Assembly (NCBI GenBank): GCA_039810045.1
Contig: JBDHWF010000034.1
Location: 1-29,976 of the forward strand
Length of the DNA stretch: 29,976 nucleotides
Direction of reading: 5' to 3'
From: CADCWN01 sp039810045
GTDB taxonomy: Bacteria; Chloroflexota; Chloroflexia; Thermomicrobiales; CADCWN01
Shown here: one piece after another, positions 7,557 to 16,781 of the stretch
Layout: every line of letters starts with the position of its first letter
Position numbering within the stretch: position 1 is the stretch's first letter
Program-made: the position numbers and the translations under genes
Notes under the pieces: model-generated
The model's input: the letters and a program-made list of their open reading frames with translations, nothing else
Database searches by the model: none
Told to the model about the DNA's origin: nothing

Positions 7557-8603
7557 ATGCAGAGTACTACATACTCACCAGATAGCACTATAGCGGGCGA
7601 TCCACCCGCCGCCACTGGGCGGATTCTGGTCGTCGAAGATAGCCCACTGATGCGGTCAATGCTGATCCGCTTGCTTGGGCGCGTGGGGCATACGGATGTT
7701 CTCACTGCCGATTCCGGGGAGTCCGCTTTTGCAATTCTGCGCTGTGCTGACGATACAAACCCCAGCAGCATTGATCTCATCCTGATGGATATGGTCCTGC
7801 CTGATCTTGATGGAATCACGGCAATCACAACGTTGCAAGCATCGGAGCAGCTGAAGAAAATCCCCGTAATTATGGTAACCGCAATGCACGATCCTGAGAC
7901 CCTACGGAGTGCATTCGAGGCTGGGGCGACCGACTTTATTACGAAGCCGATCAACGAAGTTGAACTGTTGGCACGGGTTGGTGCCGCCTTACGCCTGAAA
8001 AATGAGATCGATCGCCGCGAAGCCCGCGAGCGTGATCTGCTGCTGGTTTCAGAGCAACTCGCCCAGGCGAACGAGCAGCTACGCCAACTCTCCCTGACTG
8101 ATCCCCTGACTGGGCTTGCGAACCGTCGTTGCTTTGATCAGGTACTGCAAGGTGAGTGGGCGCGCGCAATTCGCGACAATAGCAGTATCACCCTGCTCCT
8201 CGCCGACATTGATGAATTCAAGCAATATAACGATACCTTCGGCCACCAGGAGGGCGACCGCTGCCTGGTGCAGGTTGGCGAGGCCTTCCGCTCCATCGCG
8301 TATCGTTCAACTGACCTCGCCGCTCGTTATGGTGGCGAGGAATTCGCTATCCTCCTGCCAAATACTGATCTAGATGGTGGCGTTATCGTCGGCCAGCGCC
8401 TGGTCGATAGTGTACTTGCCCTGCAAATTCCACACGCTGCTTCAGCGAATAGAAAGATGATCTCGGCCAGTGTTGGTGTCGCCTCAATCACACCAAGTGG
8501 CATGAACAGGAGCGACCAGTTGATCGCGCAAGCTGACGAAGCCCTCTACGAAGCGAAACGAACCGGGCGTTCTCGCGTAGTCATCTATCAGCCAGCTACC
8601 TGA
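7557..8603 (+). CDS. Receiver-GGDEF response regulator (diguanylate cyclase, WspR/PleD-like)
   Basis: A 348-residue protein with an N-terminal receiver and a C-terminal GGDEF domain that makes cyclic di-GMP from two GTP. The receiver has VVEDSPLM and the phospho-acceptor Asp78 in LILMDMVLPD, plus the switch Lys in FITKPI. A coiled-coil linker (REARERDLLLVSEQLAQANE) joins it to the cyclase. The active site is GGEEF (259-263), and an RxxD inhibitory site (RSTD, 250-253) lies exactly five residues before it, so product feedback is expected. The ATG at 7557 is chosen because it precedes the receiver; a TTG at 7536 with GAGG upstream is a real alternative. The gene faces the end of the che operon with 13 bases between stops, and is the probable output of that pathway. 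Confidence 0.9.
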   Translation: MQSTTYSPDSTIAGDPPAATGRILVVEDSPLMRSMLIRLLGRVGHTDVLTADSGESAFAILRCADDTNPSSIDLILMDMVLPDLDGITAITTLQASEQLKKIPVIMVTAMHDPETLRSAFEAGATDFITKPINEVELLARVGAALRLKNEIDRREARERDLLLVSEQLAQANEQLRQLSLTDPLTGLANRRCFDQVLQGEWARAIRDNSSITLLLADIDEFKQYNDTFGHQEGDRCLVQVGEAFRSIAYRSTDLAARYGGEEFAILLPNTDLDGGVIVGQRLVDSVLALQIPHAASANRKMISASVGVASITPSGMNRSDQLIAQADEALYEAKRTGRSRVVIYQPAT

Positions 8604-8616
8604 TCCTGGCGCAGGG

Positions 8617-9417
8617 CTATACCAGCAAGAGTTGCTGTGCCAGCGCAGTCAGGCCCTCCTGCTCCAACGGGGCAACCGTCAGGAAGGCACCGTGTGGTAT
8701 CGGCAGCGTGGGTATCTCCTCATCACTTTGCGTAATCACGATTGGCGGGAAACGCTCAGGGGCAACATATTGCTGCATAATAGCCAAAAAATCGGTGGCC
8801 GGGCCTTCGGCCAGTTCGCGGCCAATCACAATCAACTGATACGGCTGCGCGGCAACCAGGGCGATCCCCTCCGCACTATCTTCAACGGCATCAACGGTAT
8901 AGCCACTGCGGATCAACACGGCCTGATGCAACAGCCGCACCGTTGCCGAGGCCTCAACCACTAATACACGGGGGCTGGCCTGAGACAGGGCAGCGGCGGG
9001 GGGAAGATCAGGCGGTGTCGCCTGATCCTCAGGCTGAATCGCCCGTTGCAACCGTTCTACCATTGCTGTGATCGCGGCATCAACAGGCGACCCGCTGGGC
9101 ACATCATGCTGAATCCGCTCATCCAGCAGATCGAAAGCCTGAAACAGGCAATCGGCGGTCTGACTATTCAGTTGCTGCTGTTGCTCCCGTAGTGGCGCTA
9201 AAACATCCTCGATGGCGTGAGCCAAGGCCTCCACTGCCGCGAGATCCATCATTGCCGCCGCCCCTTTTAATGTGTGGGCAGAAAGAAACATGGTACGCAC
9301 AGGCGTCAGATCGTCTGGGTTTCGTTCCAAGAGAAGCAACTGGCTATTGAGTACACCAAGGTGATGCGTTGCTTCAGTACGAAACTCATCAAGAAACGAC
9401 TCGAGATCAAGTCCCAT
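8617..9417 (-). CDS. Hpt domain fused to a degenerate receiver
   Basis: A 266-residue protein. The N-terminal Hpt domain carries the phosphorylatable His48 in AHTLKGAAAM. A linker of about 30 residues, with DQATPPDLPPAAA near residues 131-143, leads to a receiver-like domain (about 150-266). In that domain the acidic pair reads EA (155-156), the position of the phospho-acceptor Asp reads Gly199 (LIVIGREL), and the switch Lys position reads Ala249 (TVAPL). It should therefore not be phosphorylated. Last gene of the chemosensory operon, 21 bases after cheB. It could store phosphate from CheA or relay it to the nearby receiver-GGDEF protein, with the pseudo-receiver acting as a docking or dimer module. 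The function is inferred; the domain calls are solid. Confidence 0.82.
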   Translation of the reverse strand: MGLDLESFLDEFRTEATHHLGVLNSQLLLLERNPDDLTPVRTMFLSAHTLKGAAAMMDLAAVEALAHAIEDVLAPLREQQQQLNSQTADCLFQAFDLLDERIQHDVPSGSPVDAAITAMVERLQRAIQPEDQATPPDLPPAAALSQASPRVLVVEASATVRLLHQAVLIRSGYTVDAVEDSAEGIALVAAQPYQLIVIGRELAEGPATDFLAIMQQYVAPERFPPIVITQSDEEIPTLPIPHGAFLTVAPLEQEGLTALAQQLLLV

Positions 9418-9438
9418 CAGCGGTCCTTTCTGCGCTAC

Positions 9439-10548
9439 CTATCGTGTTTGATTGGTCGCTGGTGTAGCGCTAGTCAGGTGGAGCAACAATGGCGGAATAC
9501 CGTGTGGTGGCAGGATGTAATCAACAACCCCGAGGGCTACTGCTGCACCTGGCATCCCAAAAACGACGGAACTCGCCTCATCCTGGGCAATCGTCACCGC
9601 ACCGGCCTGCTTCATCGCAGCTAGGCCAACGGCACCATCATCCCCCATCCCGGTTAACAGAATCCCTACTGCCCGCTGCTGATAGGCAGCGGCTACCGAA
9701 CGAAAGAGGATTGTTGCAGAAGGGCGATGCCCGCGAATGGGTGGTTCAGTGCTGAAGGCAAGGCGTTGCCCCTGCACGATCAAGTGTTTACCAGGAGGGG
9801 CTAAATAGATTCCTGGTCGATTCAATATCGTGCCTGCCTCCGCCAGATTAAATGGTAACGCACATTGCGGGCCGAGCCAGGTAGCAATACTGGAGCCAAA
9901 GCCCTCCGCAATATGCTGCACAATCAGCACTGGGGGCCGGAAGGTTGCTGGCAACTTCGTAAGGATCGTCTGTAAAACCTGAGGGCCACCAGTAGAAGCA
10001 CCAATCGCCACGATATCGATGCCCTGGGGCCAGATCGTTTTCACAAGAGAGAGCGGAGGCGCCGCGACAGCATCTTCTCCAGGCTCAGCATGCGCTACTT
10101 CCGCTTGACGCCGCCGAATCACCCGCACTTCGGCCATTCGCTTCACCGTCTCAGTCAGCTCAGCAACCGCTCGTTCGCTGCCCGGCCCCGCTGAGGGCTT
10201 GGCGACTACGGCCAGCACGCCTGCGGCCAATGCCTCACCAACCAGGCGTTGATCTGCAGGGGAAACGGCCATCGCCACCAGCACCACGGGCGTTGGATAC
10301 TGCTGCATAATGCGGCGCGTTGTTTCCAGGCCATCAATACCTGGCATCTGTAAATCAACCGTGATGACATCTGGATGCAATGTCGCGGTGCGGGCTAACG
10401 CTTCCTCACCATTACGCGCCTGCCCCACAACCTGAATTGCCGGATCGCGCTCCAGCATCATTATCAGCAAACTGCGCTGCAAATCGGAATCATCAACCAC
10501 AAGCACACGTACTGGTGTCGCCGTATTAAATGTCGAGTGCTTGCTCAT
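9439..10548 (-). CDS. cheB: Chemoreceptor glutamate methylesterase/deamidase CheB
   Basis: A 369-residue response regulator enzyme. The N-terminal receiver has VVDDSDLQ and phospho-acceptor Asp65 in ITVDLQMPG. After a charged linker (about 130-170) comes the methylesterase domain with the Ser-His-Asp triad: Ser185 (AIGASTGGP), His212 (VQHIAEGF) and Asp304 (LTGMGDDGA). It removes methyl groups from the receptor encoded two genes upstream when phosphorylated by CheA, opposing CheR. Its ATG overlaps the cheA stop by four bases (ATGA), showing translational coupling. In the Wsp scheme it corresponds to WspF. Confidence 0.95.
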   Translation of the reverse strand: MSKHSTFNTATPVRVLVVDDSDLQRSLLIMMLERDPAIQVVGQARNGEEALARTATLHPDVITVDLQMPGIDGLETTRRIMQQYPTPVVLVAMAVSPADQRLVGEALAAGVLAVVAKPSAGPGSERAVAELTETVKRMAEVRVIRRRQAEVAHAEPGEDAVAAPPLSLVKTIWPQGIDIVAIGASTGGPQVLQTILTKLPATFRPPVLIVQHIAEGFGSSIATWLGPQCALPFNLAEAGTILNRPGIYLAPPGKHLIVQGQRLAFSTEPPIRGHRPSATILFRSVAAAYQQRAVGILLTGMGDDGAVGLAAMKQAGAVTIAQDEASSVVFGMPGAAVALGVVDYILPPHGIPPLLLHLTSATPATNQTR

Positions 10549-12902
10549 AATAAGCGCCCAATAGTTTCGAGCAGTTCCCCCTGGTCAAAGCTGCCTTTGG
10601 TGAGATAAGCATCAGCCCCAGCGATAACGCCACGTTCGCGATGCTCTGGGGCATCAAGCGAGGTCATCAGAATGACGGGGATTTGCCGCAGACGTTCATT
10701 CCGGCGAATCGCCGTGGTCAAGCCAAAACCATCCATTCGCGGCATCTCGACATCGCTCACCACCAGATCAATTGGTTCACGCTCAAGCAGAGCCAGCGCC
10801 TCAACCCCGTCTGTGGCCACTACGGTACTGTAGCCAGCAGCCTCCAAAATACTCCGCTCTAGCGTACGGGTCATCAGCGAGTCATCAACAACCAGCACCC
10901 GCTGGTTGTGCGCTGCAGCCGGCAGAGTAATCTCGTCAGTCACAGCGGGAATGGTGGACAATCGACTCAGGCGCGCGGGATTGTCCACGCTTTGCAGGAG
11001 GTCGGTGGGATTCAGCAATGTAATAATTTCCCCTGAACCAAGCACCGCGACACCGCTCAGGTTTCGCACCCGCCGCAAGGGCCAGCCTAGCGGCTTGACG
11101 ACCAGTTCCTGTTCATCAAACAGGTGATCCACCAGCAAAGCACAGCGCTGCTCCTCCTGGCGCACTATTAGATACGGCCGCCATTGTTGCGGATCGACTA
11201 CTGGTGCTGGAGGCAAGCCCAGAATCGTTTCTAAGGCAATCGCTGGCAGCGGTCGCCCCTCTAACGTAATCGTCTGACGACCTTCAACATACACAAACTG
11301 CGTACGCCGGATGCGGCCCATGCGCTCCACAGCGATCAGCGGTAGCGCGAATTTTTGCCCACCAACCTCACCTACAATTGCTTTGGTTGTAGCCAGCGTG
11401 AGGGGGACAATGGCGGTAAAGACGGTCCCACGACCAACGTCGCTGGCGATCTGCACCCGTCCGCCTAAGCGGATCACTTCCTCACGGACCACATCCATGC
11501 CCACCCCACGTCCCGATGTCGCCGTAATGGTATCGGAGGTGGAAAATCCTGGATGAAAGATCAGGGCGCGGGCAGCGTCATCATCAAGGGTGTCGGCCTG
11601 GGCTGCAGTGAGTAACCCTTTCTGCACTGCTGCCTGCCGTAGCTTGCCTGGATCGAGCCCTACGCCATCATCAGCCAAGGTAAACTCAACCACCCCACCG
11701 CGTGGTACAACGGTGAGCGACACTGTACCAGTTGGCCCCTTGCCCGCTGCAATGCGTATCTCAGGTCGTTCTATCCCGTGATCAATGGCATTCCGCAACA
11801 TATGCATCAGCGGATCACGCAAGCGATCCAGGATATTACGGTCGATCTCAATCGGTCGATCTTCAAGATGCAAGCTGATCTGCTTCCCATGTTCACGCGC
11901 AAGGTCACGAACCAACCGCTCGAATGGGCCAAACGCCGTTGAGACAGGCAACAACCGTACTGCAAGTACCCCATCAGCAAGCGCACCACTCACCATTTCG
12001 AGTTGACTGAGATCATCACGCAGACGATTGGTAAGAATGGTAATTTGCGCCCCGAATTCGGCCAGTTGCTGTTCAGTGCTGGCGGCAATCCGCCCCAATT
12101 GGTCAAACTCTCTGAGGATCACGGTTGGGTTTGGTAAGGTCATCAGCTGCTGGCGCAATCCTGTACGCTTGCGCTGAATAGTGCGCAGGTCACGCCGGGT
12201 AATGGCATATTGATCACGGAGCCCCCTTACCTCACGCAACCGCTGCTGGACCCGCCCCCGGACAACGGCCAACTCACCAGTGTCATCAAAGAGTGCGTCA
12301 AGTTTATCCACCTTAACCCGCACCGACTCGCCCGCGCTCGCTGGTCGAGCCGTTGGCAGAGGAGCGGTATCTGCACTGACCACGTCAGCAGTTGTCACCA
12401 CGCTTGGCGTTGCCGGTGGCATTGCAGTAACCCCCACTGCTGGCGCCGGCGCGGCAGGCGGGTCGAGATCGGGCAACGTCGGGAATGCTGGTGGAGTAGC
12501 CGGCATTGGACGATCTGGCTCAAGATCAGCCAGTAAGTCAAAGAGAGCGGCGGAATAGTCAGCAGGCTGGCCTGCCGCAATGATTGTCGGAAAAAAATTC
12601 AAGGCGCGTCGCAGCGTATCAAACCATCTTGCATCTCGGGAAATAGTTTGTGCAGATGCCTGAGAAAACGCGCTCGACAGCCCCCCCGCAAGGCGCGCAA
12701 TATCGCGGCTATCCACAGCGCGGGCCGCCCCTTGGAGATGATAGGCCGTACGGTAGAGCGTATCCAGTTGCGGCAAGGCTGAAGCAGCCACAGGCAGGGC
12801 TGCCAACGCTTGCAGGTCACGATCAAGCAGGGCAAGGCGCTCGTGCAGTTCCACGGTAAAGGTATTATTCAGTTGCGAACATAGGCTATCGCGCTCGTCC
12901 AT
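10545..12902 (-). CDS. cheA: Hybrid chemotaxis-type histidine kinase CheA with C-terminal receiver (WspE-like)
   Basis: A 785-residue protein. Domains: Hpt (about 10-125, His55 in AYHLQGAAR), a Pro/Ala-rich linker, a long helical dimerisation region (about 195-305), the ATPase (N box around Asn371 in MLRNAIDHG, G1 DDGVGLDPG at 411-419, G2 SGRGVGMD at 463-470), CheW-like domain (about 505-640) and a receiver (668-785) with VVDDSLM and Asp717 in VVSDVEMPRMDG. There is no CheY-binding P2 domain. The Hpt motif has Gln where the usual HxxKG Lys sits. CheA proteins with a fused receiver are typical of alternative-function pathways such as Wsp, FrzE or PilL/ChpA rather than flagellar chemotaxis. The start ATG has AAAAGGTAGGTA upstream. 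Confidence 0.93.
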   Translation of the reverse strand: MDERDSLCSQLNNTFTVELHERLALLDRDLQALAALPVAASALPQLDTLYRTAYHLQGAARAVDSRDIARLAGGLSSAFSQASAQTISRDARWFDTLRRALNFFPTIIAAGQPADYSAALFDLLADLEPDRPMPATPPAFPTLPDLDPPAAPAPAVGVTAMPPATPSVVTTADVVSADTAPLPTARPASAGESVRVKVDKLDALFDDTGELAVVRGRVQQRLREVRGLRDQYAITRRDLRTIQRKRTGLRQQLMTLPNPTVILREFDQLGRIAASTEQQLAEFGAQITILTNRLRDDLSQLEMVSGALADGVLAVRLLPVSTAFGPFERLVRDLAREHGKQISLHLEDRPIEIDRNILDRLRDPLMHMLRNAIDHGIERPEIRIAAGKGPTGTVSLTVVPRGGVVEFTLADDGVGLDPGKLRQAAVQKGLLTAAQADTLDDDAARALIFHPGFSTSDTITATSGRGVGMDVVREEVIRLGGRVQIASDVGRGTVFTAIVPLTLATTKAIVGEVGGQKFALPLIAVERMGRIRRTQFVYVEGRQTITLEGRPLPAIALETILGLPPAPVVDPQQWRPYLIVRQEEQRCALLVDHLFDEQELVVKPLGWPLRRVRNLSGVAVLGSGEIITLLNPTDLLQSVDNPARLSRLSTIPAVTDEITLPAAAHNQRVLVVDDSLMTRTLERSILEAAGYSTVVATDGVEALALLEREPIDLVVSDVEMPRMDGFGLTTAIRRNERLRQIPVILMTSLDAPEHRERGVIAGADAYLTKGSFDQGELLETIGRLL

Positions 12903-12947
12903 TACCTACCTTTTCGAGGTATGCACTAGAGATTGACCCAGGCGTGT

Positions 12948-14774
12948 CTACATCTGATAGCGCTTGGTAAGCTCACGCAAACGCACCGCAGAATCATTCA
13001 GGTCAGCTGCGGCGCGCTGAGTATTATTCACCGCACTCAAATTCTGCGAAGTTGCATGATTAATATCCCGCATCGCTGCCGAAATCTGTTCCATGCCGAT
13101 AACATGCTGACGCACTGAAGCGGTAATTTGGGTGGCTGAGCCTGCTGCCTGACGAATTGCCTCAACGAGTTCGTCGATCGTTGCACCAGCACGCTCAATC
13201 GTCAACACCCCAGAATCGACCCCCTTCATCCCTTGTTCTGTCGCCATTACGGTGGCGTTGGTCGCGCGCTGAATATCTGACAAAAGGGTGCGCACCTGGT
13301 TTGTTGCGCCTTTCGAGCCTTCGGCCAAGGTGCGAATTTCCTGCGCAACAACAGCAAACCCCTTGCCATGTTCCCCTGCTCTACTGGCTTCAATCGCCGC
13401 GTTGAGTGCTAGCAAGTTCGACTGATCAGCAATGTCATTCACCGTCGTGATAATCTCACCGATTTGCTGACTCTGCTCCGACAGCACCAAGATATTTTCC
13501 GCGATTGATTGCGTCCGTTCACGAATATCGGCCATAACGTCGGTGGAGTGCTGGATCGCGGCAGCCCCTTCGTCTGCAACACGATTTGCCTCATTGGCTG
13601 TTTCTGTCACCCGCTGGGCCAGGGTCAGGGTATGCTCTGCCGAGGCTCGCACTTCATCAACGGTTGCCGTCGTTTCAGCAATCGCTGCCGACTGCTCAGT
13701 TGCGCCAGTCGCCTGTTGTGTTGCCGCAGCATTAATTTCCATACCAGCACTGGCAAGTTGCCCGGTATCCTCCTGCAAGGTCGCCACAATCCCGCGCAAG
13801 TTACTACTCATGCGGGCAAACGATGTGCCCAGCGCGTCATGCTCAGACAGCGGCTCCACCTTTTCTCGCAGATCGCCTTGCGAGATCGCGTTCGCGGCAA
13901 GGGCCATTCGGTTTTGGTAGGCAATCATCCGCCGGAAATCCGTAGCCAATTGCCCAAATTCATCGTTCGATTGATAGTTGACGCGGAAATCTTGGCGACC
14001 TTCAGCAATGGCCGTTGCCGCCCGCGACATCATCCTCACCATCTCTCTCAGGTTACGGGCCACTGCCCACGCAATCAAAATCCCAAAGCCAATGACGAGA
14101 ACTTCGCCACCAAGCATCACAACTTGCACCCGTCGTTGCGTCATATCGTTCACCTGGGCGCGGTTATTGAGCAGCACCCCTTCTGCCGCAATTGCCTGGT
14201 TAAATATCTCGCGAATGTCAGCGACTTGCTGGTTCCCTACGCCAAGCGAAACATAGGTAGTCATATCATTGATAGTTGCCCGTTGATTATTGATATCTTT
14301 CCGAATAACAATCCCTGGTTCAGCATAACTGGTCTGGTAGATTGCGACCCGTGCCTCAATATCTGCCCAGCGTTTGAGCTGGTCAGGGTTATCAGCCGTC
14401 AGTGTCTTAAGCTCAGCGATGTGCAAAGCAAAAGACTTACGGCCATCTTGATAGGGCACAAGAAACTCATCCTGTCCAGAGAGAAAGTAGCCACGTATAC
14501 CACTTTGCATATCCACAACGGCCCGATAGGCTTCGCCTGTGTTGAGGATCACTTCATTACTATGACGTACTATTTGCGTCGCTTGGACACCTTCCTGGTT
14601 TGCCTGATAGCTGAATGCTGCCTGCACCGCCATCAGCGTGATCAGGGCGGTGAAGGCCCAGCCCATTTTCCTCATCAATGACTGGTTATCCCACCACCCA
14701 TTGATTCCCTGCCGCCGATATAACTCTTGCTCCGCTAGCGGTGTTCCTGCACGCTGTTGAGTATCTGCTGTCAT
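12948..14774 (-). CDS. Methyl-accepting chemoreceptor with CHASE3-like sensor
   Basis: A 608-residue receptor. The first 36 residues are cytoplasmic, then TM1 (about 37-57), a periplasmic or exterior domain of about 155 residues with the CHASE3 signature region QSGIRGYFLSGQDEFLVPY (90-108), TM2 (about 216-238), one clear HAMP (240-292) and a second HAMP-like segment (about 293-340), then the signalling coiled coil. The hairpin tip, QSNLLALNAAIEASRAGEHG (451-470) through RTLAEGS, is nearly canonical, so CheA/CheW coupling should work. There is no C-terminal pentapeptide tether for CheR, which fits a CheR that carries its own TPR domain. It is the only receptor in the cluster and plays the WspA role. 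Confidence 0.92.
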   Translation of the reverse strand: MTADTQQRAGTPLAEQELYRRQGINGWWDNQSLMRKMGWAFTALITLMAVQAAFSYQANQEGVQATQIVRHSNEVILNTGEAYRAVVDMQSGIRGYFLSGQDEFLVPYQDGRKSFALHIAELKTLTADNPDQLKRWADIEARVAIYQTSYAEPGIVIRKDINNQRATINDMTTYVSLGVGNQQVADIREIFNQAIAAEGVLLNNRAQVNDMTQRRVQVVMLGGEVLVIGFGILIAWAVARNLREMVRMMSRAATAIAEGRQDFRVNYQSNDEFGQLATDFRRMIAYQNRMALAANAISQGDLREKVEPLSEHDALGTSFARMSSNLRGIVATLQEDTGQLASAGMEINAAATQQATGATEQSAAIAETTATVDEVRASAEHTLTLAQRVTETANEANRVADEGAAAIQHSTDVMADIRERTQSIAENILVLSEQSQQIGEIITTVNDIADQSNLLALNAAIEASRAGEHGKGFAVVAQEIRTLAEGSKGATNQVRTLLSDIQRATNATVMATEQGMKGVDSGVLTIERAGATIDELVEAIRQAAGSATQITASVRQHVIGMEQISAAMRDINHATSQNLSAVNNTQRAAADLNDSAVRLRELTKRYQM

Positions 14775-14841
14775 CTTCCCTTGCCTCTTTTACACCAGGA
14801 ATGCTACGGTTGAACGTAGTCTTTCACGTACCTAGGTAATA

Positions 14842-15402
14842 TCATCTTCCTTCGTCATAAACGCCAACTCGGTTATCAGTCAATAATGCCGGCAGATCCA
14901 GGACAACAATTTCGGCCTCGGCAATCCCCCGAATAGTGGGATCATTGGAAAACGTAGGGGCTAATTGCGTGAGATCGAGCGAGCGCACGGCGATAACCTC
15001 GTCAACCAGCAACCCCACTAAGCCAGCTTCGCCGTCGTTGGCACAATCGGTGAGAACGATTACCGTGTTGGGAGTAATCGTTGTTGGTCCAAGCTCCAGG
15101 CATTGGGCCAGATCAAGCACTGTCAGCACAGTGCCACGGACATTCAATACCCCGGCAACGAATGACGGCACACACGGCAGCGGCGTCAGATCGCGCACTG
15201 GTTGCACCGCGCTGAGCCAAGTCAGATCAAGCGCGTAGTGTTCATTGTGCAGACGGCAAATCAGCATGGCCTTACCAACTGGGGAAGGAGCTACAGCGGA
15301 CAGCGATTCTTGCAGCGCATAAGCGCGGGCGCGCGCTTGTAAGAGTTGTTCTTCAGGCGTCAGGCCAGGGGTGAGTTCAGCAAACTCAGGGGTCATCCCC
15401 AT
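14842..15402 (-). CDS. cheW: CheW coupling protein
   Basis: A CheW adaptor of 186 residues that links the receptor to CheA. The CheW core runs from about residue 44 (KAMLICRLHNEHYALDL) to 175, with the typical LNVRGTVLTVLDL strand pair; the family usually has NLRGxxxPVxDL. The ATG at 15402 is chosen because GGAGG lies 6 bases upstream; a TTG two codons earlier would be too close to it. The start sits 2 bases after the cheR stop, so the two are likely coupled. It would match WspB or WspD. Confidence 0.9.
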   Translation of the reverse strand: MGMTPEFAELTPGLTPEEQLLQARARAYALQESLSAVAPSPVGKAMLICRLHNEHYALDLTWLSAVQPVRDLTPLPCVPSFVAGVLNVRGTVLTVLDLAQCLELGPTTITPNTVIVLTDCANDGEAGLVGLLVDEVIAVRSLDLTQLAPTFSNDPTIRGIAEAEIVVLDLPALLTDNRVGVYDEGR

Positions 15403-15404
15403 GA

Positions 15405-16781
15405 TCAACCTCCAATCACCCCAAGGATAGTCAGTTGGGTATCAACTGCTTCACGCAAGCGCGCTACGGAGAGTGCCTCATCACCAATAATCGGGTCATT
15501 ATCTGGTAAGGCGGCTAACACACGCCGGGCCTGCCGAAACGCGGCACGAGCCCGGGGAAGATCGTTGGTCGCGCGATAGGCACGTCCCAGGCCAAACTGC
15601 GCGAGCGGATCATCCTCTTTGAGAAAGGTAGCCCGCCGTAGACTTTCTACCGCTGCGGGAATATCCCCGCTATCGAGGGCAATCAACCCTAAGAGCAAAT
15701 GCGCTTCGGCGGATAATGGTGCTGTCGCAAGCATCGCCTTGAGCGCACGCTGGGCCGTCGCCACCTGTCCGGCAGCCACCAGATTTCGCACCGTATCAAG
15801 GTCAGGGCTAGCCTTCACTGGTTTTGCTGGGGATTGTCTACGAGGAACACGAGAAACGGATGCTGGCTCAATCGCTACACTGGTCATCTTTGGTGGTGCA
15901 GGTACGGTGGCAGTGCGCTTCAGCGAGGCGGCAGCTGGTTTGCGCCAACAAATCGCTCCTTCAAGATAGAGCGGAGTAAAGGTTTGTTCAGCGGGGATCG
16001 GGTCGGATGGCCCAAGTAGCAGCCATCCATCAGGGGCCAACAAGTCAGCAAATCGACGATACAACTGCTGGCAAACCTCTGGGCTAAAGTAGATCGTGAC
16101 ATTGCGGCAGACAATCAAATCCAGCGGCAGAAGCTTATGGAAGAGCGCGGGTAGCCCTGGTTCAACCAGATTCATATACCCAAAGTCCACCATCTGCCGA
16201 ATCGAGTTATCGAGCTGCCAGGTTCCGCCCTGATCGGTGAAATACTGTCGCCGCACTCTCGTTGGGGTCTCCCGAAATGACCAGGCTCGATAGACCGCAC
16301 GTTCCGCCCGGGCTAGTGCAGGGCCACTCAGATCAGTGCCAACCAAACGCACGCGCCAATCCTTGATTGTGGGCAATGCCTCATGCAGCAGAATTGCCAA
16401 TGTATAAGCTTCCTCACCCGTCGAGCATCCCGCTGACCAAATATTAAGCTTGCGCGTCGCCGCCCGTTGGGCCAGAAGATCTGGCAAAACGACGGTACTC
16501 AATGTGTGGATCTGGGGAGCGACTCGGAAGAAATGGGTCTCCCCGATCGTCAGGCGAGCGATGAAATCCGCAAAGAGTTCTGGGTACTCACCCGCAACAA
16601 ATGCTTGATAAAGCTGGTCGGCCGCTAATGGTGGCTGGGTCTGCACACACATTTCCGCCATCAGGTTGTCTAGGCTGTGTATTTGTGTAGCATTCAGGAC
16701 GATACCCGTGCGATCAGCAACAAGCCCCCGTAAGGCCTGCCGCAGGGCTGCTGAAAGCGGGGGAAGCCCTGGTCTATTCAC
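15405..16781 (-). CDS. cheR: Chemoreceptor methyltransferase CheR with C-terminal TPR repeats (WspC-like)
   Basis: A 458-residue protein. The N-terminal CheR helical domain contains TIGETHFFR (78-86), which is diagnostic. The SAM-binding segment is IWSAGCSTGEEAYTL (114-128), with Asp150 in VGTDLSG and the CRNVTIYF strand (225-232). After a Pro/Lys-rich linker (about 275-325) come two to three TPR units (about 325-440). CheR-TPR fusions are typical of WspC and Frz-type pathways. It methylates glutamates on the receptor downstream in the operon. Its ATG overlaps the stop of the preceding cheW-like gene by four bases. Confidence 0.93.
   Translation of the reverse strand: MNRPGLPPLSAALRQALRGLVADRTGIVLNATQIHSLDNLMAEMCVQTQPPLAADQLYQAFVAGEYPELFADFIARLTIGETHFFRVAPQIHTLSTVVLPDLLAQRAATRKLNIWSAGCSTGEEAYTLAILLHEALPTIKDWRVRLVGTDLSGPALARAERAVYRAWSFRETPTRVRRQYFTDQGGTWQLDNSIRQMVDFGYMNLVEPGLPALFHKLLPLDLIVCRNVTIYFSPEVCQQLYRRFADLLAPDGWLLLGPSDPIPAEQTFTPLYLEGAICWRKPAAASLKRTATVPAPPKMTSVAIEPASVSRVPRRQSPAKPVKASPDLDTVRNLVAAGQVATAQRALKAMLATAPLSAEAHLLLGLIALDSGDIPAAVESLRRATFLKEDDPLAQFGLGRAYRATNDLPRARAAFRQARRVLAALPDNDPIIGDEALSVARLREAVDTQLTILGVIGG

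Noticed and set aside
13509..14681. A 390-codon open frame on the plus strand
   Set aside because: It lies wholly inside the chemoreceptor gene on the other strand and has no family features; the opposite strand encodes an intact canonical receptor.
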